A stretch of 12,412 nt of DNA from Saprospiraceae bacterium (GTDB lineage Bacteria > Bacteroidota > Bacteroidia > Chitinophagales > Saprospiraceae). This document shows positions 6,007 to 12,412 of this stretch, in pieces. The stretch lies in contig JACMMM010000336.1 of the NCBI GenBank assembly GCA_014379065.1, positions 1 through 12,412 of the forward strand, read 5' to 3'. The position numbers were made by a program, and so were the translations under genes. Numbering within the stretch: the first letter of the stretch is position 1; each line of letters starts with the position of its first letter. The notes under the pieces were generated by a model. The model was not told where the DNA came from. It saw nothing but the letters and a program-made list of their open reading frames with translations, and did not search any database.

Positions 6007-8760
6007 TCACGCTCGCACCCCCTGCACAAACTCCGTCGGCGTCATGCCCTGCGTTTTGGAAAAAAGCCGGGAAAAATAGTTTGGGTCTGAAAACCCGCAG
6101 CGGAAGGCCACCTCAGCCACCGTCAGGTTCGTTTCGGCGAACAATTGCCGGGCGCGGTCGAGGCGCAGGTTTTGAAGCAATTGCCCGGCGGAAAACCCCG
6201 TGACTTCAATCGTTTTTCGATGAAGTTGGGTACGGCTGAGTGCCAGCAGTTTTGCCATCTGTTCTATTGAAAAATATTCGTCTCCGATGTGCAGCTCCAA
6301 CAACTTGTACAGTTGCAGTAAAAATTCGAGATCGGGGCCTGAATTGTCTGGCAATTTCTCCATTGCGACCGAGGCAAGTGTTTGCCCGAAATGCTGCCAA
6401 AGTCTCTGCTTAGCTGCCCGCACCTGTGCCCGCAACAGGAGCCAAACGCCGCCACTAAGCAGCAGAAAGTAGAGTAAGTACGCCCAAATTGTTTGCCACC
6501 AGGGCGGACGGATGCGAAATTGGAGGACCGCCCCCGCCTCGTTCCATACCCCTTCGTTGTTGCAAGCCTTCACCCGAAGTGTGTAAAGTCCATGGGGCAG
6601 GTGCGAAAACGACACTTCATGTCGTGTGCCCAAATCACTCCAATCCTCGTCGAGCGGTTCGAGGCGGTAGGCGTAGCGGTTCAGTTCGGGGTGTACGAAA
6701 TTGAGGGCGGCAAAGCAAAACGTCAGGCTGTTCTGTCCGTGTGAAAAATCGAGATTGGGTGTGAAAATGGGCGATTCAAGAAGGGGTGCTTCTCCTTTCC
6801 CGATCTCCAATTTTTTATTAAAAAGTTGGATTTCAGTAAAAAAAACGGATGGCACGAGGGTGTTTTTCACCACTAAGCTGTCGGGATGAAATGCCACAAG
6901 ACCTTCTGTTGTGCCAAAGCACAAAGCGCCATCGGGCCGTTTCCAAGCCGAAGTCCAGTAAAACAGCGTACTGGGCAGGCCATCGGCGAGGCCGAAAGTG
7001 CGCAGTTTGCCGGTATTGGGAGAGAGCATTGTAAGGCCGTGGCTGAGGTGGCCGATCCAGAGATTCCCCAGATCGTCGTCGCGTATGCTCATGATTTTGT
7101 CATCGGCCAAGCCTTCGCTTCGCAAATACCTGCGAAATTGGGCAACTTTGCCAGGTCGCCAATCAGCGGGCAGGCGATTCAAGCCCCCATCCGTACCAAA
7201 CCACATCTCACCTTGGCGGTCTTCCCAAATCGCCAGCACGATATCGTTGCTGATGGAGCTCAGGTTTTTCGAATCATAACGGAATTGTTCCGCCTCAGTG
7301 ATTTGACCTTTCCCATCAAAAGAATATACGAACACACCCTCTGAGAGCGTCCCCACCCACAAGCGTTTGTGGCGGTCAAAGAACAGCGATAGAATGCTGC
7401 TGGATGGTTTTTTAGGGAAAAAATCACTTGAAAAAATGCCGCTTTGCGGGTCAAAACGGTTCAGGATCCCGTGGCCTCCCAACCAGATATTGCCCCAAGC
7501 ATCTTGAACTATTGCGATCAAATTATTCGCCGTGGGGCCTCGTCCGTTAGGAGAAAGAGGATATTGATACACCGTGCTTGTCGGTATTTCAATACGAAAA
7601 AAGCCAGCTGTTTTTGAAGCCGCCCAAAGCATATCGCCATTTGCCAACAAGGCGTGAAAACCTTGGGGTAAAAAACGTTCGACACGGCTTTCTCCAATGC
7701 GGCAACGAAACAACCCTTCTTCGCTTGCGATCCACAAAAAACCGGCGTGCTCAAGCAGCGTTCGGATTCTTTTCAAAGCAAAAATGCCAGCCGGGTAACG
7801 TGTGCCCAAATCTAGTTGGAATGGGTTGTGGCTAGGATGCCAATGGCGAAAGCCTTTGTCGAGGCACTGCCAAACTGAACCAGTGGCATCCTCCCAAAAA
7901 CGGCCTTGTGACGCGTCACTTGGAATCCCGAGAAATGGTTTTCCCGATTCAAAATCACTGCGCTGTGGATCAAATCGAGCCCAAGCCCGGGGTAATTGTA
8001 CCCAAAATTCGCCCTCTTTGGAACGATGAAGATCGTATACAAAATTATTAGGCAGGCTACGCGGGTTTTGGGGGTCGTTGAAAAAGTACTCAAAACTGCC
8101 AGTGCGCTTGTCGAAACGGCTCAATCCGAAAGCAGTGCCAAGCCAGATCGTATGCTCGTTTTCTTCAAGCAGGCAAGTGATATGTACCGAAGGCGGTCCT
8201 GAAAAACGGGTTGTTGGAGCAGCTGTTTTGGCGGCTTCCTCGTTAAAGTTCGCAGGTTTTGGGAACGCGGAAAAAATGTGCGTAGCCGGGTCAAAGCGGT
8301 TTAGGCCACCATTGGCAGTGCCAAGCCAAAGCACGCCCGCAGCGTCTTGAATGGCGCAAGTCACCACATCACTGTTCAATCCATTTGGCTGGTTTGATTT
8401 TGGGAAGCGGACAAATTTTTCAGTGCGCGGGTCGAATCGGCAAAGGCCTGCGCCATAGGTGCCAAACCAAAGAAAGCCGCTGCGATCCTCGAGAGTAAAA
8501 TTGACCCAATTGCCGCTCAAACTATTGGTGTCGGAGGGGTTGTAATTGTAGGTTTTAAATTCGTATCCGTCCCAGCGGTTCACACCGTTTTGGGTGGAAA
8601 TCCAGAGGAAGCCCCGACTGTCTTTGAAAACATGGAAAATGTTGTTGTCCGAAAGGCCTTCCGTTACACCGCGAAGGGTGTGCTCCCAACCCTGAGTTGG
8701 CTGGGCTTTTATGAGCAAGGGTATTGCCAACAAAAGAAAAAGGGTGCAATTGAATTTCAT
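6007..8760 (-). CDS. Membrane-anchored AraC-type regulator with periplasmic two-component propeller and triple-tyrosine domain, no kinase
   Basis: This encodes 917 residues. Residues 1-19 are a signal peptide. Residues about 40-680 form the sensor propeller, built from Reg_prop repeats such as DSRGFLWISTQNGVNRWDG, EDRSGFLWFGTYGAGLCRFD and EDRQGEMWFGTDGGLNRL. Around 690-752 lies the triple-tyrosine (Y_Y_Y) domain (NRYAYRLEPLDEDW, LPHGLYTLRVKACNNEGVWNE). PPWW then leads into one membrane helix at about 757-777. After a cytoplasmic linker of only about 40 residues comes FLLQLYKLLELHIGDEYFSIEQMAK and an AraC helix-turn-helix domain (about 818-915; second helix-turn-helix VAEVAFRCGFSDPNYFSRLF). 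Classical hybrid two-component systems carry a histidine kinase, an ATPase domain and a receiver between membrane helix and HTH; all are absent here, and no frame break marks a recent deletion. It should act as a one-component, membrane-bound transcription factor sensing a periplasmic ligand, probably by dimerisation (inference). The ligand and targets are unknown. Confidence 0.9.
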   Translation of the reverse strand: MKFNCTLFLLLAIPLLIKAQPTQGWEHTLRGVTEGLSDNNIFHVFKDSRGFLWISTQNGVNRWDGYEFKTYNYNPSDTNSLSGNWVNFTLEDRSGFLWFGTYGAGLCRFDPRTEKFVRFPKSNQPNGLNSDVVTCAIQDAAGVLWLGTANGGLNRFDPATHIFSAFPKPANFNEEAAKTAAPTTRFSGPPSVHITCLLEENEHTIWLGTAFGLSRFDKRTGSFEYFFNDPQNPRSLPNNFVYDLHRSKEGEFWVQLPRAWARFDPQRSDFESGKPFLGIPSDASQGRFWEDATGSVWQCLDKGFRHWHPSHNPFQLDLGTRYPAGIFALKRIRTLLEHAGFLWIASEEGLFRCRIGESRVERFLPQGFHALLANGDMLWAASKTAGFFRIEIPTSTVYQYPLSPNGRGPTANNLIAIVQDAWGNIWLGGHGILNRFDPQSGIFSSDFFPKKPSSSILSLFFDRHKRLWVGTLSEGVFVYSFDGKGQITEAEQFRYDSKNLSSISNDIVLAIWEDRQGEMWFGTDGGLNRLPADWRPGKVAQFRRYLRSEGLADDKIMSIRDDDLGNLWIGHLSHGLTMLSPNTGKLRTFGLADGLPSTLFYWTSAWKRPDGALCFGTTEGLVAFHPDSLVVKNTLVPSVFFTEIQLFNKKLEIGKGEAPLLESPIFTPNLDFSHGQNSLTFCFAALNFVHPELNRYAYRLEPLDEDWSDLGTRHEVSFSHLPHGLYTLRVKACNNEGVWNEAGAVLQFRIRPPWWQTIWAYLLYFLLLSGGVWLLLRAQVRAAKQRLWQHFGQTLASVAMEKLPDNSGPDLEFLLQLYKLLELHIGDEYFSIEQMAKLLALSRTQLHRKTIEVTGFSAGQLLQNLRLDRARQLFAETNLTVAEVAFRCGFSDPNYFSRLFSKTQGMTPTEFVQGVRA

Positions 8761-8766
8761 TTGCTA

Positions 8767-8774
8767 CAAAAGTA
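8767..8774 (-). promoter_or_regulatory. Possible Bacteroidota -7 promoter element before the AraC-type regulator
   Basis: TACTTTTG on the minus strand matches the TAnnTTTG consensus of Bacteroidota housekeeping promoters exactly. I see no good TTG at the expected distance upstream; palindrome copy 3 occupies that position. The start site would be almost at the ATG (8760), giving a leaderless or nearly leaderless message. Confidence 0.25.
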
Positions 8775-8786
8775 CGGGCACGACTT

Positions 8787-8819
8787 AGAAGTGACACTTT
8801 TTTGAAAAGTGTCACTTCT
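8787..8819. repeat. 33-bp palindrome, copy 3, between the two regulator genes
   Basis: AGAAGTGACACTTTT at 8787-8801, TTG at the centre, then the exact reverse complement at 8805-8819. It differs from copy 1 only around the centre. It lies in the 77-base gap between the response regulator stop (8838) and the AraC-type regulator start (8760), where its hairpin could separate the two genes' expression. Confidence 0.92.
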
Positions 8820-8837
8820 TGCCCTAGTAGCAGAATC

Positions 8838-9527
8838 CTAACTACACACCACCCGATACCCCACCCCCTTCAAGGTCAAAATCTGCACCCCCGGATCCTC
8901 CCTCAAATATTCTCGGAGGCGGGTGACGTACACGTCCAGATTGCGCGAATTAAAAATGGAATCGTGGCCCCACACCTGTTTCAGGATTTCCCGGCGCTCT
9001 ACTATGGCGTTGGGTTTGGAGGACAGCATTTCAAGGAGCTGGGTTTCGCGGTGGGAAAGTTGGCGGGGGGGCTGAGCGTCCAGATGGAGTTGTTGGCGTT
9101 CGGGCTGGAACAGAAAACGGCCCAGACGGATTCCGTCAGCGTTGGCTGGTGGGGCAGGCGGGTTTCCTTTGGTGAGATTTACCAAATTTTTAATTCGGAC
9201 AATGAGTTCTTCCTGGCTGAAAGGCTTTCGGAGGTAGTCGTTGCCGCCGGAGTCGAAGCCTTGCAGTACGTCTTCGGTTTGACTTTTTGCTGTCAGGAAA
9301 ATGATGGGCATTTGCGGGTCGAGGGCGCGAATTTCTTTCCCCAGCGAAAAACCGTCGCGGTGCGGAAGCATCACGTCGAGCACGCATACATCGGGACGGA
9401 ATTGCTCGAAAGCCGCCAGCACTTCCGCGCCATCGGTCACCCAACGCACTTCAAATTGGCGGCTTTCGAGACTTTCCTGGACGATTTTGCCTAGAAAGGG
9501 TTCGTCTTCGACGTATAGGATTCGCAT
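8838..9527 (-). CDS. OmpR-family response regulator transcription factor
   Basis: This encodes 229 residues. The receiver domain spans about 1-118: acidic pocket E7/D8 (YVEDEP), phosphoacceptor D51 (CVLDVMLPHRDG), conserved T79 (FLTAKS) and K101 in LRKPFS, so all residues for phosphotransfer are present. A linker with a PPAPPA stretch leads to a winged-helix DNA-binding domain (about 130-229) with LSHRETQLLEMLSSKPNAIV, ILKQVWGHD, RNLDVYVTRLREYLRED and LKGVGYRVV, all typical of the OmpR/PhoB class. The length is normal for the family. No histidine kinase gene adjoins it in the window: the gene before it is an outer-membrane receptor and the one after lacks a kinase, so its partner must lie elsewhere or it is an orphan. 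Its start codon stands one base from a heptad repeat array, which must supply its leader. The targets are unknown; sequence around the palindromes and the T9SS genes gives no obvious OmpR-type box. Confidence 0.95.
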   Translation of the reverse strand: MRILYVEDEPFLGKIVQESLESRQFEVRWVTDGAEVLAAFEQFRPDVCVLDVMLPHRDGFSLGKEIRALDPQMPIIFLTAKSQTEDVLQGFDSGGNDYLRKPFSQEELIVRIKNLVNLTKGNPPAPPANADGIRLGRFLFQPERQQLHLDAQPPRQLSHRETQLLEMLSSKPNAIVERREILKQVWGHDSIFNSRNLDVYVTRLREYLREDPGVQILTLKGVGYRVVCS

Positions 9528-9528
9528 G

Positions 9529-9730
9529 TTGACCTTTGACTGTTGACCTTTGACTGTTGACCTTTGACTGTTGACCTTTGGCTATTGACCTTTGGCTATT
9601 GACCATTAAATGTTGACTTATGCGATGCCAGAGTAGCTCGCTAAATAGTCAACGGTTAATGGTCAACAGTCAAAGGTCAATAGTCAAAGGTCAATAGTCA
9701 AAGGTCAACAGTCAACAGTCAAAGGTTAAT
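9529..9730. repeat. Facing heptanucleotide repeat arrays forming a long inverted repeat
   Basis: Left arm, 9529-9619, holds 13 heptads of the form TTGACCT / TTGACTG / TTGGCTA, the first ten alternating cleanly as a 14-bp unit. A 27-base spacer (9620-9646) follows. Right arm, 9647-9730, holds 12 heptads of the complementary form AGTCAAA / GGTCAAT / GGTCAAC / GGTTAAT. Read as reverse complement, the right arm aligns to the left with few mismatches, so an arm-length hairpin or cruciform of some 85 bp is possible. The array starts one base before the response-regulator ATG and runs into the receptor gene, whose stop codon (9721-9719) and last three sense codons lie within it. Confidence 0.95.
9533..9537 (-). 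promoter_or_regulatory. Shine-Dalgarno-like AAAGG contributed by the heptad array
   Basis: On the minus strand AAAGG ends five bases before the ATG of the response regulator. The same AAAGG recurs every 14 bases in the array, so the match may be chance. Other genes here have no such site, in keeping with weak Shine-Dalgarno use in this phylum. Confidence 0.3.
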
Positions 9731-12412
9731 CTCAATCCCGTCTTTTTCCCGCTTAAAACCTGCGAGCGAATAGGAAAAACTGACCATGAAATAACGCGAC
9801 AAATTACGCACCCGCTCTTCTTCGATGTAATTGAATTGACTGCTCCGGCTTATGCCGATATTCTGGTTGAGCAGATCGTAAGCGGCGAGTTTGATTTGCC
9901 CCTTGTTGTTTTTCAAAACGTAGCGCGTTATGCTGGCACGCCAAAGCGGAATGGTGCGCTGTTCGCCAAAGTTTTCTTTGGAATAAATCGTGCAGTCAAT
10001 ACCCGTTCCAATCGCCCATTTTTTGCTGGGGAAGACGGTGATCTCTCCAAAATAGCGCTGATTTACAAAGGATTGATTTAAGGAAGTGCTCTCCGAATAT
10101 CGAGTGCTGTTCTGCGAAACTTCGGCCCCGACCGTCCAATCCGTCCATTCCTTTCGGCGGTTGTCGAAGGAAATTTCGAGCGAATTCAGCCAGCGGTCGG
10201 TGGTGTTTTCGAGTTCGTTGACAAAGAGAATTCCCCGATTGTAGGTGTTGTTTAAACGAGTACTGAAGTTGATCTTGAGCGGACGAATGGGCGTGTTGTA
10301 ACTCGCGTAGGCATTGACAGAAACATCGTTTTTTACATTCACCGGGCTGATAAAGCGACGGAAAAACGAATCCACGGTAGCCGAATTGGTAATCCGATCT
10401 TGGGTGTAAGTGGAATTGAGCGAAACGAAAAAACTGCTCATGGTGAACGCGTCGAAGTTCATAAAACTCGCCGCGAGATTGTGCGCGTACTCTGGTCGAA
10501 GATTGGGGTTTCCGGTATACACATCAAGGGGGTCAGAGTTGTCCACAGCGGGCTGCAATTGTTCCAGGGAAGGCTCGCGAAGGTTGGTATTGTATTCAAT
10601 ATTAAGATGCCGGGAGGTCTTGAAATCATAATTGAAAAACGCGCGGGGCAGCACCCGCGTGAAACTGCGCTGAATCGGATTTTCGAGCCCCAAAACATCC
10701 CCGTCCAGGTTTGAATTTTGCACCGCAGCCCCGGTCGTCAGGTTGTATTTTGGACGGTTGAGCATGAAGCTCAGGCCAGCCCGGTCATATCGGTAGCCGC
10801 GCCTGAACTCGCTGCTGAGCAGTGGGTTGAACACTTCGCCGGGCGTTGGTGTGGTGATGCGGTCGAAGAAATTTTTGACCGTATTGTTTAAGAATTGCTG
10901 GTGTTCCACGCGGGTTTCGAGGTAGCGGCGTTTGCCCAGCGGCTCGGTATAGGCCAGCGATCCACCGTAATTGTTTGCTACGTCGGAATAGGCTTGGCGC
11001 TGATTCACGGTGGTACTGCCGGGTGGGTTTTGCCGCAAAAATTCGTTGGTGGAGAGCAAGGTTCCATTGCGTTGTTCGTCTCCCAAATTCGCGCTGGCGT
11101 TTGCAATCAAGGCGCGGCCTTTTCGCCCAAAACGCAGGCGATAAGTAAGGCTTCCATCGGCTCTGAACGTTTGACCATTGGCAGCATAATCGCGGTTGCC
11201 AAAATTTTGGAGCATGCCTGTGGTGTCGAAAGTGCGGGTATCGCCAAGGCTCTGGAACAGCCCATCGTTGAAATTGAATCTGGAGCGGAATGTCAGGTTT
11301 TGAAACGAATCCACCTTGTGTTTGAGGGTAAGATTGAGGCGGTGGTTGGCGTTGCGGTTGAGCCGGTCTTCGTTTTCTTCGGAGTTGAAATCGCTGTCGC
11401 CGAGCGTGTTCAAACGGGTTGCATTTCGTTCCAAATCGTTTTGGATTCGGTTGTAAAAATAGTTGGCACTCAGGGAAGTACGCTTCGAGAAATCCGTGTT
11501 GAAATTCGCGCCACCTGCCCAACTTCCCGTAAAACCACGATCCAACATCGGCCCCATCGGAACGCCGCCGTCTTCGATGTTGAACGAAAGCTGCACTCGT
11601 CCGCCGCCACTGCCGCCATTCATAAAATTGCCCAAACCGCCCATGAAGTTGATGTAATCCTGAAAAGAAAAAGCCTGCTGGTTGTTGTTGTTCGCCATGC
11701 CGATGGCCGACATCTGGGTGCGTCGCCCGAATCGGTTGACGTTGAAATTTCCCTCATAGCGACCTTCCGTGCCCGCCCCGATGTTTGCTTTTCCGAAGTA
11801 GCCTTGCTTTTTTCCGTCTTTGAGTTTGAGGTTGATCGTGCGTTCGTCTCGACCGTCTTCTATGCCTGTGAACTCGGCAGACTCCGATTTTTTGTCGAAC
11901 ACCTGAACTTTGTTCACCGCGTCGGCAGGCAGGTTTTTGGTAGCGATTTTGGGGTCGTTTCCAAAAAACTCCTTGCCTTCTACCAGCACATTTTGAACCG
12001 TTTTGCCCTGTGCTTTAATGGTGCCGTCGGGTTGCACCTGAATGCCAGGGAGTTTTTTCAACAGATCTTCCACTACGGCGCCGGGTTGGGTTTTGAACGC
12101 AATGGCATTGTATTCCAGCGTGTCTTTGCGCATGGAGAGCGGCACTCGGTCGGAGGTGATTTCGACATCTTTCAAGAGCGTGGACGAAACTTCGAGCACG
12201 ATTTTGCCCAAGTCTGTTTTGCCCTGCCCCGACTCCACTTTGAGCGGCTGCCAATGGTTTTTGTATCCCAAGTAACTGATCTGCAAGATGTATTCGCCCG
12301 ACTCGATGCGTTTTAGCGTGAATCGCCCGGCTTCATCCGTAAGGCCGAACAGGACGAAAAGCGAATCCTTTTTTTCTAGCAGCACGACGCTAGCCGAGGG
12401 CAAGCCGATGCC
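9719..12412 (-). CDS. TonB-dependent-receptor-like outer-membrane beta-barrel protein (partial, 5' end outside window)
   Basis: The frame is open to the right edge (897 residues seen). The TTG at 12403 is an internal Leu codon, because GIG-LPSASVVLLEKKDS continues a carboxypeptidase-regulatory-like beta-sandwich from outside. That domain ends near residue 78 (LTDEAGRFTLKRIESGEYIL, SYLGYKNHW). A plug-like region follows at about 85-205: VVEDLLKKLPGIQVQPDGTI, VLVEGKEFFGNDPKIATKNLP, VNKVQVFDKKSESAEFTGI and INLKLKDGKKQGYFG, which are hallmarks of the Bacteroidota outer-membrane barrel group (OMP_b-brl_3-like). The rest is alternating barrel strands with a Gly-rich loop (GGLGNFMNGGSGGG) and ends RYFMVSFSYSLAGFKREKDGIEINL. 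Usually such barrels stop soon after the last strand; here about 11 extra residues follow, and the last three with the stop are coded by the heptad array. There is no SusD-like partner gene, so nutrient-specific uptake cannot be assigned. The substrate is unknown. Confidence 0.88.
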   Translation of the reverse strand, partial: GIGLPSASVVLLEKKDSLFVLFGLTDEAGRFTLKRIESGEYILQISYLGYKNHWQPLKVESGQGKTDLGKIVLEVSSTLLKDVEITSDRVPLSMRKDTLEYNAIAFKTQPGAVVEDLLKKLPGIQVQPDGTIKAQGKTVQNVLVEGKEFFGNDPKIATKNLPADAVNKVQVFDKKSESAEFTGIEDGRDERTINLKLKDGKKQGYFGKANIGAGTEGRYEGNFNVNRFGRRTQMSAIGMANNNNQQAFSFQDYINFMGGLGNFMNGGSGGGRVQLSFNIEDGGVPMGPMLDRGFTGSWAGGANFNTDFSKRTSLSANYFYNRIQNDLERNATRLNTLGDSDFNSEENEDRLNRNANHRLNLTLKHKVDSFQNLTFRSRFNFNDGLFQSLGDTRTFDTTGMLQNFGNRDYAANGQTFRADGSLTYRLRFGRKGRALIANASANLGDEQRNGTLLSTNEFLRQNPPGSTTVNQRQAYSDVANNYGGSLAYTEPLGKRRYLETRVEHQQFLNNTVKNFFDRITTPTPGEVFNPLLSSEFRRGYRYDRAGLSFMLNRPKYNLTTGAAVQNSNLDGDVLGLENPIQRSFTRVLPRAFFNYDFKTSRHLNIEYNTNLREPSLEQLQPAVDNSDPLDVYTGNPNLRPEYAHNLAASFMNFDAFTMSSFFVSLNSTYTQDRITNSATVDSFFRRFISPVNVKNDVSVNAYASYNTPIRPLKINFSTRLNNTYNRGILFVNELENTTDRWLNSLEISFDNRRKEWTDWTVGAEVSQNSTRYSESTSLNQSFVNQRYFGEITVFPSKKWAIGTGIDCTIYSKENFGEQRTIPLWRASITRYVLKNNKGQIKLAAYDLLNQNIGISRSSQFNYIEEERVRNLSRYFMVSFSYSLAGFKREKDGIEINL

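Noticed and set aside
6007..8760. Frameshift or truncation as the cause of the missing kinase domains
   Set aside because: Membrane helix, linker and AraC domain read in a single frame without a stop, with no remnant of kinase motifs.
1543..8819. Palindromes as classical Rho-independent terminators
   Set aside because: None of the copies is followed by a T-tract on the coding strand, and one lies within a coding region, so only a general hairpin role is kept.
8802..9494. 230-codon plus-strand frame
   Set aside because: It mirrors the response regulator gene, which has all conserved residues on the minus strand.
9529..9730. Regularly repeated sequence as a possible CRISPR array
   Set aside because: Units are 7 and 14 bases long, contiguous, without unique spacers of CRISPR size, and the two arms face each other. 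There are no cas genes.
10895..12316. 473-codon open frame on the plus strand
   Set aside because: It is fully antisense to the outer-membrane receptor gene, whose protein shows clear family motifs. The plus-strand product has no recognisable domain.
1..12412. tRNA, rRNA or other structured RNA genes
   Set aside because: No cloverleaf, rRNA-like or riboswitch-like segment was recognised; intergenic gaps are short and explained by repeats.

Overview
The window comes from a Bacteroidota genome, probably a Saprospiria-, Chitinophagia- or Cytophagia-type organism (this finer placement is inference). Three secreted proteins end in type A sorting domains of the type IX secretion system (T9SS), which is confined to this phylum. 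There is a Bacteroidota-style outer-membrane receptor and a propeller/triple-tyrosine/AraC sensor, and most start codons lack a Shine-Dalgarno sequence. All seven genes lie on the minus strand, so transcription runs from high to low coordinates. Two genes are cut by the window edges.

In transcription order: 12412-9719 is a TonB-dependent-receptor-like outer-membrane beta-barrel protein (5' end outside the window). 9730-9529 is a pair of facing heptanucleotide repeat arrays that fills the whole intergenic gap. 9527-8838 is an OmpR-type response regulator with no kinase gene in view. 8760-6007 is a membrane-anchored regulator (periplasmic two-component-type propeller, triple-tyrosine domain, one membrane helix, AraC helix-turn-helix) that lacks the histidine kinase and receiver domains of the classical hybrid form. 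5868-4129 is a secreted T9SS protein with a structured upstream region. 4120-3945 is a short non-coding element with terminal inverted repeats (MITE-like). 3918-2110 is a secreted parallel beta-helix T9SS protein. 2042-1506 is a small T9SS protein, and 1509-1 is a tail-fibre-like surface protein with a C-terminal DUF1566 domain, overlapping its neighbour by ATGA. No stretch longer than 300 bases lacks a gene.

The genes suggest an envelope and cell-surface locus: one receptor, two regulators and four exported proteins. Whether the regulators control the exported proteins is inference. The best hint is a pair of 18-base direct repeats with a 21-base period, the geometry of tandem AraC-family half-sites, placed just after the AraC-type regulator and upstream of the first T9SS gene.

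The most unusual content is repetitive. One 32-33 base palindrome occurs three times, once inside a coding region where it adds 11 in-frame codons to a T9SS sorting domain. A second palindrome of the same geometry sits at the centre of the MITE-like element. The facing heptad arrays supply the stop codon and last codons of the receptor gene and also reach to one base from the response-regulator start codon. I did not find a clearly new multi-gene system; the kinase-less sensor and these repeats are the parts most worth following up.
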